Origin: Candidatus Omnitrophota bacterium
GTDB taxonomy: Bacteria > Omnitrophota > Gorgyraeia > Zapsychrales > Zapsychraceae
Direction of reading: 5' to 3'
Length of the DNA stretch: 35,535 nt
Assembly: GCA_023136835.1 (NCBI GenBank)
Contig: JAGLQN010000171.1
Span: 1 to 35,535, forward strand
Below, piece after piece: positions 25,416 to 32,233 of this stretch (position 1 is its first letter; each line of letters begins with the position of its first letter). Under the pieces are notes generated by a model. That model was not told the origin of the DNA, made no database searches, and saw only the letters and a list, made by a program, of their open reading frames with translations. A program made the translations under genes and the position numbers.

Positions 25416-26237
25416 TTATCGTTTAACAATTTTATCAATCGCCTTTAAATCAATGAGTAATTTTTCCAGCTTGTTGAGCTCTAGCATATTCGGCCCATCC
25501 GATAAAGCTTTTTTGGGATTGGGATGGACTTCCATGAATAAACCATCGCATCCAGCGGCAATGCCGCAACGCGATAATAGAGGAATGAATTCGCTATTGC
25601 CCCCGGAAACAGTTCCTAACCCTCCCGGTTGCTGGACACTGTGCGTCGCATCAAAAACAACCGGATATCCCGTCTTGCCCATGATCGCAAGAGAACGGAA
25701 ATCCGTCACCAAATTGTTATAACCAAAACTTGTTCCGCGCTCGGTAAGAAGGATCTTTTTGTCGCCGGCATGCTCAATCTTCTTTATAGCCTGTTTGATA
25801 TCAGCAGGAGCAAGAAATTGCCCTTTTTTGATATTAACGACCCGTTTTGTCTTTCCGGCAGCAATCAAAAGGTCCGTCTGCCGGCAGAGAAAAGCCGGAA
25901 TTTGCAATATGTCTAAAACTTTTGCGGCCTCGTCCACTTCCAAAACAGAATGAATATCGCTTAAGACCGGAACCTTAACTGTTTCTCTGATCTCTTTTAA
26001 AATTTCTAAACCGCGGCGTATTCCCGGCCCACGGAAAGAATTAACCGACGTTCGATTAGCTTTATCATAACTGGCTTTAAAAATAAACGGGACTTTAAGC
26101 TTAGACGTGATCCTTTTAATCGCCATAGCCGTTTTCAACGCTAGCTCTCTGCTCTCGATAACACACGGACCCGCGATAAGCACGAACGGCGTCTTTCCCC
26201 CCATTTTAATTTTTCCGATATTAACCGTTTTTCCCAT
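25416..26237 (-). CDS. kdsA: Kdo-8-phosphate synthase KdsA, metal-dependent type
   Basis: KdsA condenses phosphoenolpyruvate with arabinose-5-phosphate to give Kdo-8-phosphate. Blocks visible in the 273 residues are LIAGPCVIESRELALK, FKASYDKANRTSVNSFRGPG, PVLSDIHSVLEV, DILQIPAFLCRQTDLL, TERGTSFGYNNLVTDFRSL and FDATHSVQQPGG. The Cys at position 25 in GPCVIES corresponds to the metal ligand of the metal-dependent class (as in Aquifex aeolicus); the metal-free E. coli class has Asn there. It lies between kdsB and kdsD with about 20 bases on each side. Confidence 0.97.
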   Translation of the reverse strand: MGKTVNIGKIKMGGKTPFVLIAGPCVIESRELALKTAMAIKRITSKLKVPFIFKASYDKANRTSVNSFRGPGIRRGLEILKEIRETVKVPVLSDIHSVLEVDEAAKVLDILQIPAFLCRQTDLLIAAGKTKRVVNIKKGQFLAPADIKQAIKKIEHAGDKKILLTERGTSFGYNNLVTDFRSLAIMGKTGYPVVFDATHSVQQPGGLGTVSGGNSEFIPLLSRCGIAAGCDGLFMEVHPNPKKALSDGPNMLELNKLEKLLIDLKAIDKIVKR

Positions 26238-26258
26238 TATGGCTCTACCCTCGCACTC

Positions 26259-26981
26259 TTATGATAATAATTTCTCAACACGGGCCAGATCTTCCTGCGT
26301 ATCAACACCAATTGTTTCAATATCCGTCACAACCGTTTTGATCTTGTATCCGAATTCCAACGCTCTGAGCTGTTCCAATTGTTCGCATTTTTCTAAATGT
26401 GACTTCGGTAAACTTTTGTAAGAGAGAAGAAAATCTCGTCGGTAAGAATAGATCCCTAAATGCTTATAGTAGATCACTTCATCCTCATCATCACGATTGT
26501 AGGGAATAACAGACCTGGAAAAATAAAGCGCGTTCATCTCACCGTCAACAACAACCTTAACCACATTCGGGTCTTTCAATTCTTTTTTTGTCGTCACTAC
26601 TTTGATAGCCGTTCCCATCGAGCACGACGGATCTTCCACAAGAGTCGCAGCTAAAGCATCAACAACCGCATGATCAATCAAGGGTTCATCGCCCTGAATA
26701 TTAACGATAATATCACCATCTATCGATTCAATCGCTTCAGCGATGCGGTCCGTTCCGGAAGCGTGATCTTTAGATGTTAGAACTGTTTTGGCTCCGAATT
26801 GCTCAGCGACCACAATGACGCGGTCATCATCGCACGCAATGATCAAATCATTTAATAATTCACTTTTCTTTGAACGCTCCCAGACATGTTGGATCATCGG
26901 CTTGCCGTTAATCAACGCTAAAACTTTACCCTCAAACCGTGTCGATGCCCATCGGGCTGGTATGACACCAATGATCTTCAT
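26259..26981 (-). CDS. kdsB: CMP-Kdo synthetase (3-deoxy-manno-octulosonate cytidylyltransferase)
   Basis: KdsB activates Kdo with CTP to CMP-Kdo, the donor for the first inner-core sugar of LPS. The 240 residues start with the nucleotide-binding block IGVIPARWASTRFEGKVLA, followed by GKPMIQHVWERS, VIIACDDD-like IIACDDDRV, LTSKDHASGTDRIAEA, VNIQGDEPLID and YKHLGIYSYRRDFLL, all typical. An AAAGGA lies eight bases before the ATG. It follows the heptose kinase gene by one base and precedes kdsA. With kdsD, kdsA and kdsC the full route from ribulose-5-phosphate to CMP-Kdo is encoded here. Confidence 0.97.
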   Translation of the reverse strand: MKIIGVIPARWASTRFEGKVLALINGKPMIQHVWERSKKSELLNDLIIACDDDRVIVVAEQFGAKTVLTSKDHASGTDRIAEAIESIDGDIIVNIQGDEPLIDHAVVDALAATLVEDPSCSMGTAIKVVTTKKELKDPNVVKVVVDGEMNALYFSRSVIPYNRDDEDEVIYYKHLGIYSYRRDFLLSYKSLPKSHLEKCEQLEQLRALEFGYKIKTVVTDIETIGVDTQEDLARVEKLLS

Positions 26982-26982
26982 T

Positions 26983-28002
26983 TTAATAATCCTTTATCGC
27001 TCTTGAAAGTTCTTCTTTGCTGACCGCAACGGCACCCATTTTCCCGACAACGATTCCAGCGGCGAAATTCGCGATCTGTGCCGCCTGACGTTTGGTCGCT
27101 CCCGCCGTAAGACTTAAAGTAAACGCTGAAATAACCGCATCCCCAGCGCCGGAGACATCATAAACTTCCTGCGCTTTCGTTTTAATCGAAACCGGCTTCT
27201 TCCCTTTTTCGAACAACCGCATACCATGTTCCCCGAGAGTAATAAGCAAGGCATCCAAACCCAAATAGCGCAGCAATTCCTTTCCGGCTAAATTGATATC
27301 TTTATTTCCCTTGAGTTTGTCGCTATGGATTTCGAGCTGTTCGGATGACTTGGACGTGATCTTGATATTGCGTATCGCATTTTCGGCTTCTTTAAGATTC
27401 GGGGTTATTGCAGTCACATTGCGGTAATAACTAAAATGTTCAACTTTTGGATCAACACTAATGATCTTTTTTTTCGCTAAAGCCTGCACGCGCACAAAAT
27501 TCACAAGGTCGGGAGTAATTAAACCTTTTCCATAGTCCGATATAATGACAGCGTCGAATGTGTTGATATTACTTTTGATGAAATTGCAGATCTTTTGTCT
27601 GACTTCTTTATCTCCGGAGTTGTTTATCTTCTCCCGGTCAATACGAACAACTTGCTGGCCTTGGGCTACGACCCGGGTTTTGCATATCGTCGGTAATCTT
27701 TTATCAATAAATAACCCGCGTATCGCAACCCCTTCTTTCCTAAGCTGCCGCTTAAGGATATGTCCTTCCGGATCATTACCGATCCTCCCGATAAGCGTAA
27801 CCTTGGCACCCAAACCGCGCAGGTTATGGGCCACATTCGCTGCGCCACCAGGGGTATAAAATGATTCTTTTTCTAAAACAACCGGCACTGGAGCCTCAGG
27901 AGAAATTCGCGAAACACTTCCCTGGATATACTGATCCAATATGACATCCCCGATCACAAGAATATTTTTTCTGCCAAATTTTAAAAAAATATATTCGTAC
28001 AT
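26983..28002 (-). CDS. rfaE1: D-glycero-beta-D-manno-heptose-7-phosphate kinase (RfaE1/HldA-type)
   Basis: A PfkB-family sugar kinase that phosphorylates heptose-7-phosphate at C1 on the way to ADP-heptose. Visible: VIGDVILDQYIQGSVSRISP near the N-terminus, APVPVVLEKES, TPGGAANVAHNLRGLGA, IDREK, ISDYGKGLIT and the anion-hole/catalytic motif DVSGAGDAV at 282-290 (Asp288). SRISPEAPVPV is characteristic of the RfaE1 domain. At 339 residues only the kinase domain is present; the nucleotidyltransferase half found in E. coli HldE is absent and must be encoded elsewhere (RfaE2). It heads the rfaE1-kdsB-kdsA-kdsD-kdsC-lpt block. Confidence 0.94.
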   Translation of the reverse strand: MYEYIFLKFGRKNILVIGDVILDQYIQGSVSRISPEAPVPVVLEKESFYTPGGAANVAHNLRGLGAKVTLIGRIGNDPEGHILKRQLRKEGVAIRGLFIDKRLPTICKTRVVAQGQQVVRIDREKINNSGDKEVRQKICNFIKSNINTFDAVIISDYGKGLITPDLVNFVRVQALAKKKIISVDPKVEHFSYYRNVTAITPNLKEAENAIRNIKITSKSSEQLEIHSDKLKGNKDINLAGKELLRYLGLDALLITLGEHGMRLFEKGKKPVSIKTKAQEVYDVSGAGDAVISAFTLSLTAGATKRQAAQIANFAAGIVVGKMGAVAVSKEELSRAIKDY

Positions 28003-28052
28003 GCCTATTTGTTCAGGCTTATAATCCTTTAGTTAATGATATATTTATGATA

Positions 28053-28082
28053 ATAATAGTATTATGTTAGGGTTTGTTCCAA
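28053..28082 (-). promoter_or_regulatory. Candidate sigma70-type promoter for the rfaE1-kds-lpt block
   Basis: The 97-base gap between the last GT9 gene and rfaE1 is AT-rich. On the minus strand TTGGAA (28077-28082) is followed after 18 bases by TATTAT (28053-28058), about 50 bases before the rfaE1 ATG. The -10 is a 5/6 match and the -35 a 4/6 match. The gap is the only real break between the glycosyltransferase genes and the Kdo block, so a promoter here is plausible but unproven. Confidence 0.4.
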
Positions 28083-28099
28083 GTGAAACGAAGCTGATT

Positions 28100-29146
28100 C
28101 TAACACAGTTTAAATAGGGAGTCAACAGCTTCTAAAACAGCTTTTGCCGGAACAAGTTCCAAATATTTTATGTCCCTGGGTTGGGCTTTTTTAAAGGAAA
28201 TACCGCTGCTTCGCACGGGTAATACGCTAACAACCCTTGATTTTTCGCCAAGAGGCCCCCAGCGCTCAGGATTAATACCCGCTTGATTTCGCGTAAAGAT
28301 CGAAATAACAGGCGTTCCGACCCCCGCAGCCACATGAACGGGACCGGAGTCATTGGAGACAAGAAGATCGCATCCCATCAAAAGACCTGCCAATTGACCG
28401 ACGCTTGTTTTACCCGCAAGATTAACCGCTTCATTCTTCGATAAAGAGATGATTCTTTTTGCGATACTATCGGTATCTGAAGCCCCAATTATGACAATTT
28501 TCGCTTGATACTGCTCGATAAGAGCATCGGCCAATTCTGCAAAGCGATTTTCCGGCCACCTTTTCGCCGGATCACTTGCCCCTGGATGAAAAGCAATAAG
28601 CCGGTCATTTTCTGAAATATTATGCTCACGGCGGAATTGATCAACCCAGCACAGCGCATCTTCCTTGACAGGAAGATCAAGATCGACATCAGCGCATTCA
28701 ATCCCAATTTTCTTTAAGACATCAAGGCAGTATTGTGCCTCGTGCTTTTCTCCCTTGTGACGCACATCTGTAATGGGCCGGTTCAGCAAAAATCCAAATT
28801 TGCTATTCTTATAACCGATCCGGACCGGAATTCCTGATAAGAAACACGTTAAATTTGTCCTCTTTTTTGTATGCAGCACAAAAGCGCAATCAAACTTCTC
28901 TTTTCGAATAGATCTGATCAGCTGTATGAACCCGCGTAATCCTTTATGTTCGCCATCCCGATCATCAACAAGAACTTTATCGAGGCAAATATTTCCATCG
29001 ACAAGATCACGCGTAGCCAGAGCCACAAGAATAGCGATCTTGGAATTTGGATAAGCTTCCCGAAGAGCTTTGATCGCCGGTGTCGTTAAGACAACATCAC
29101 CAATGCGATCGGTACGAACTATGAGGATATTTTTGTAATCAGTCAT
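28100..29146 (-). CDS. Glycosyltransferase family 9 (heptosyltransferase-like)
   Basis: A 348-residue GT-B fold enzyme of family GT9, the family of ADP-heptose:LPS heptosyltransferases. The N-terminal motif ILIVRTDRIGDVVLTTPAIKAL holds the catalytic-region Asp of GT9 (GDVV). The C-terminal half has HPGASDPAKRWPENRFAELA and the nucleotide-sugar site LLVSNDSGPVHVAAGVGTPV. Unlike the other GT9 proteins here it lacks the C-terminal cysteine cluster. No strong ribosome-binding site is visible. It is the last gene of the glycosyltransferase run, 24 bases after the next GT9 and followed by the gap before rfaE1. Donor and acceptor cannot be read from sequence; an inner-core heptose or related sugar is likely from context. 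Confidence 0.9.
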   Translation of the reverse strand: MTDYKNILIVRTDRIGDVVLTTPAIKALREAYPNSKIAILVALATRDLVDGNICLDKVLVDDRDGEHKGLRGFIQLIRSIRKEKFDCAFVLHTKKRTNLTCFLSGIPVRIGYKNSKFGFLLNRPITDVRHKGEKHEAQYCLDVLKKIGIECADVDLDLPVKEDALCWVDQFRREHNISENDRLIAFHPGASDPAKRWPENRFAELADALIEQYQAKIVIIGASDTDSIAKRIISLSKNEAVNLAGKTSVGQLAGLLMGCDLLVSNDSGPVHVAAGVGTPVISIFTRNQAGINPERWGPLGEKSRVVSVLPVRSSGISFKKAQPRDIKYLELVPAKAVLEAVDSLFKLC

Positions 29147-29170
29147 CGTTTTACTGGAATCGCGGTGACA

Positions 29171-30142
29171 TCAACGAATAAAATGATCCATCGCGCCAAG
29201 AACATCTTCCGTGGATATCGCCTGCATACATGTATGCTTGTAAGCATTTTTCGGCTCCCGGCAAGCTGGACAATCAAAACCCTTTTTGATCATGTGACTG
29301 CGCGTTCCCCAAGGCCCATATTTTTGAGGTTCCGTCGGGCCAAAAAGAGCCAAGACCGGAACATTTAGATAACTCGCTAAATGCATTGGCGCACTGTCAT
29401 TAACAATAGTAAAAAAACAATGCCTGAACAGCTCGGCAAGCTGGACAAGGCTAGTACGTCCGCAGAGATTCAGAGATCCAGACTCCATCAACTTATCGAT
29501 CCTCCTAACAACATTTCGATCTTTTTCATCCCCGACAAAAACAATCTTGACATTATGATCCGCGATCAACCGGTCACAAACATAAGCAAACTTCTCTTCA
29601 CTCCATTGCTTCGAAGAATCCGCCGCTCCAGGAGCTATGACAACATACTTTTGTCCGATTCCAATTTTCGTATTGATAAATTCTTTGATATGGTTTTTAT
29701 CCGGATCAGGAATAAATAAGGCTCTGGCCGCAATTGCTTCTACCTCAAAATCATAAACCGAGCTCAATCGGCTAAGGTGTTTGTCACGCATATGCACATT
29801 TGACGCCTTATCGACACGGCAAGAGGTCCGGTATCGTGGAGCGATTATAAACGGAATAGCTGTATTGCGCAGATCAACAACAAGGTCGAAATACTGTCTG
29901 CGCAGTTCCAAAACCCATGATAATGTCTTTAAGGGTAACTGATGCTTATCAAACACATAAATGTTATCCAAATGAGGATTGCCGCAAAAAAGCGATTCGG
30001 CTTTAGGCCCGATGACAACGGAAAGTCCTGCCGAGGGAAAGTCCCGCTTTAAAATATCGATGACAGGAAATGTTAGAATCACATCCCCGATATTGGTTAG
30101 TGAGACAACAAGAATTTTATTGATCTTTGATCTGTCTAACAA
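29171..30142 (-). CDS. Glycosyltransferase family 9 with C-terminal cysteine motif
   Basis: GT9 enzyme of about 323 residues. Motifs: NKILVVSLTNIGDVILTFPVI at the N-terminus (the first 20 residues of this: NKILVVSLTNIGDVILTFPV), VIAPGAADSSKQWSEEKFAY, VNDSAPMHLASYLNVPVLALF-type site (NDSAPMHLASYLNVPVLAL) and GPTEPQKYGPWG. The C-terminal tail has CPAC and, eleven residues later, CM. The start is probably a TTG: two are in frame, at 30148 and 30142. A strong GGGGGAGG, located inside the end of the preceding GT9 gene, is three bases from the first and nine from the second, so I prefer 30142. The gene overlaps its upstream neighbour by 26 bases, which suggests coupling. Substrate unknown. Confidence 0.88.
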   Translation of the reverse strand: MLDRSKINKILVVSLTNIGDVILTFPVIDILKRDFPSAGLSVVIGPKAESLFCGNPHLDNIYVFDKHQLPLKTLSWVLELRRQYFDLVVDLRNTAIPFIIAPRYRTSCRVDKASNVHMRDKHLSRLSSVYDFEVEAIAARALFIPDPDKNHIKEFINTKIGIGQKYVVIAPGAADSSKQWSEEKFAYVCDRLIADHNVKIVFVGDEKDRNVVRRIDKLMESGSLNLCGRTSLVQLAELFRHCFFTIVNDSAPMHLASYLNVPVLALFGPTEPQKYGPWGTRSHMIKKGFDCPACREPKNAYKHTCMQAISTEDVLGAMDHFIR

Positions 30143-31133
30143 TTTCAAGAACCTCCCCCGCTGTAATGGATTGCATGCAAATATTATCCGGACACATCAA
30201 GTGATAACACGGCTCCCGATTACACCCGACATCATACTGAATGATATGCGCCCGCCCGGAGCCCCTTGGCCCGGTAATCTCAGGCCGCGTCGGGCCAAAT
30301 AGCCCAATGACCTCGCTTCCGACACTATTAGCGATATGAAGCGGCCCTGAATCGCCAGAAATAACCAGGTTTGCCTTCTTCATTAACACCATGAGTTGCT
30401 TCAAATTTGTTTCCCCAGTGAAATTGATGGCTTCGCTAAACGCGAGGCTATTAATTTTTTTAACCAAAGAAATATCTTTATTCGCCCCTGAAATAATAAT
30501 TTTTGCGTTGAAGTTTCCAAGAAGGCCAGAAATTAAGCGCGAAAAACTCTCGGAAGGCCAACGCTTTAAATCCCAATTACCGCCGGGATTAACAATAATG
30601 ACATAATCATCTTCGCAAACCCCTTTCGAACTTAAAATCTGTTTAACATCTTCTTCAGCGTCCGGTGACACTTCTAATTGACATCGACGGTCGTTGATCG
30701 TTACGCCGTATGATTCGAGAATATTTAAATAGTAGTCACAGCGATGAACCTGGTCATCCAAAGGTTCCACTTCATGTGTTAAAAACCGTCCGCGCCCTTT
30801 CGCGTCATATCCTACTCTTTGGGGAATTCCCGCAAAATAGACCAAAAGCGCTCGTGTCAATGAGCGGTGCAGTAAAAATGCGACATCAAAATGCCGTCGA
30901 CGTAAACTCCAAACTAATCCCAGCTTCGCAAAAGGGTTCCAATGGCGGCCTTTTTCATCATAAACAATAATCTCATCGATATAAGGAATGCTCTCGAGCA
31001 CTTCCTTGACTCTCGGCAATGCCAAACAACTGATATGGACTTGCGGATAAGCTTCCTTGAGCGCCTTAAAGATCGGAGACGAAAAAATAACATCGCCAAG
31101 CCAGTTAACATTAACGACCAGAATCCGTTTCAT
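30117..31133 (-). CDS. Glycosyltransferase family 9 (WaaF-like) with C-terminal cysteine motif
   Basis: GT9 enzyme of 338 residues with the heptosyltransferase-II style N-terminus (ILVVNVNWLGDVIFSSPIFK). The C-terminal domain shows IVNPGGNWDLKRWPSESFSRL, VISGDSGPLHIANSVGSEVI and FGPTRPEITGPRG. The tail contains cysteines at about 304, 309, 314 and 319 (CNREPCYHLMC then ICM). WaaF adds the second heptose to the LPS inner core; the NWLGDVI motif is close to that group, but assignment to heptose II specifically is inference. The ATG overlaps the preceding GT4 stop (ATGA), so the genes are probably co-translated. Confidence 0.9.
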   Translation of the reverse strand: MKRILVVNVNWLGDVIFSSPIFKALKEAYPQVHISCLALPRVKEVLESIPYIDEIIVYDEKGRHWNPFAKLGLVWSLRRRHFDVAFLLHRSLTRALLVYFAGIPQRVGYDAKGRGRFLTHEVEPLDDQVHRCDYYLNILESYGVTINDRRCQLEVSPDAEEDVKQILSSKGVCEDDYVIIVNPGGNWDLKRWPSESFSRLISGLLGNFNAKIIISGANKDISLVKKINSLAFSEAINFTGETNLKQLMVLMKKANLVISGDSGPLHIANSVGSEVIGLFGPTRPEITGPRGSGRAHIIQYDVGCNREPCYHLMCPDNICMQSITAGEVLEIVRQIKDQ

Positions 31134-32233
31134 GAGTGTTTTTTCACGAGATGCTGATAGAGTTGAATGACTTTATCAGTCATTTTATCTGCCAAAAAAG
31201 TCTTCTTGATAAATTCCCGCCCAGCCATTCCGATTTCCTTCAAACGCTCCGGGTCCTGCAAAAGTTTGACGATAGCATCCGCCAGTTCACTGCTGTTTTC
31301 CGGTTCAACTAAAACACCGGTTTTCCCGTCTTCAATAAGGCTTGGTATTCCTCCGACGCGGGAAGCAACAACCGGCAACCCTGCTGCTTGCGCCTCCATA
31401 ATCGAAAGGCCCAGCCCTTCCTGCCGTGAAGGCATGGCAAAAATATCAAAAAGCGATAGCATTTCATATGTATTATTTACGATCGAAAAGAACCGGACAT
31501 GATCGCCTAAGTTCAGGCTCTGGACTTTTTCCCGCAAAACATTTTCCATTTTCCCCTCACCGACAAGTAATAATATGGCATTGGGAATATACGGCACAAC
31601 TTTATTCATAGCCTCAATAAGAATATCCTGCCCTTTAACATCGGATAACCTTGCCACAATACCGACGACCGGTTCATCCCCTAAATGAAATCGCGCGCGA
31701 CGCTCTTTCTTTCGGGCTCCATCGATCAAATCAAATTCGTTAAAATCGATCCCGCTCGCGATAAGAGAAACCTTTTCACGCGCAACTCTAAAGTCATGCC
31801 TTAAATGCCATTCAACAGCTTCACTGATCGCGATAACGACATCCCCCCAACACGGCACCAACCTCCGCGATAAGCGAGTTTTAAAAAAACCGTGACATGT
31901 CGAGACAAAAGGCTTTCCGGTCAGTCTCTTAAGCAACGCCCCCATAACTTGCGTAATCCTGGTCTGCGCATGAACAAGGTCAATTTTATTTTCCCGGATG
32001 TATCGCGACAACGGAAACAGGGCAAAATAAATTCTCGGATCAAGCTCTGATTTCGTGCGGATATTTAACGTCAGAAGTTTCGCCCCAATAGACAGGAACT
32101 CCTTCTCCATATTTCCGCCGCTGGTCACAATATGGACTTGGTGTCCTCGACAGATCAGCCCTTTGGTCATCGTAAATAAATAGCTGGTAATGCCTCCGGA
32201 ATTTAAATGGGTTGATAGAAAGAGAATATTCAC
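31130..32233 (-). CDS. Glycosyltransferase family 4
   Basis: A 367-residue retaining GT-B glycosyltransferase of family GT4. The N-terminal acceptor domain begins NILFLSTHLNSGGITSYLF, with the STCHGFFKTRLSRRLVP segment in the middle. The donor domain includes VVGIVARLSDVKGQDILIEA, LLVGEGKME, the EX7E motif (EGLGLSIME) in PSRQEGLGLSIMEAQAAGLP and VGGIPSLIEDGKTGVLV. The start is GTG at 32233, overlapping the stop of the upstream GT4-GT9 fusion as GTGA. It resembles the GT4 half of that fusion (shared HAxxRxxxx then TCHG blocks), so the two may be paralogues. It probably builds a surface glycan or LPS core; donor and acceptor unknown. Confidence 0.92.
   Translation of the reverse strand: MNILFLSTHLNSGGITSYLFTMTKGLICRGHQVHIVTSGGNMEKEFLSIGAKLLTLNIRTKSELDPRIYFALFPLSRYIRENKIDLVHAQTRITQVMGALLKRLTGKPFVSTCHGFFKTRLSRRLVPCWGDVVIAISEAVEWHLRHDFRVAREKVSLIASGIDFNEFDLIDGARKKERRARFHLGDEPVVGIVARLSDVKGQDILIEAMNKVVPYIPNAILLLVGEGKMENVLREKVQSLNLGDHVRFFSIVNNTYEMLSLFDIFAMPSRQEGLGLSIMEAQAAGLPVVASRVGGIPSLIEDGKTGVLVEPENSSELADAIVKLLQDPERLKEIGMAGREFIKKTFLADKMTDKVIQLYQHLVKKHS

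Noticed and set aside
25039-25722. Open frame of 227 codons on the + strand
   Set aside because: It is fully antisense to kdsD and kdsA, both of which are certain genes; no motif or ribosome-binding site supports it.
28003-28020. Small hairpin GCCT/AGGC before the rfaE1 start
   Set aside because: Only four base pairs with an eight-base loop, which is expected by chance.
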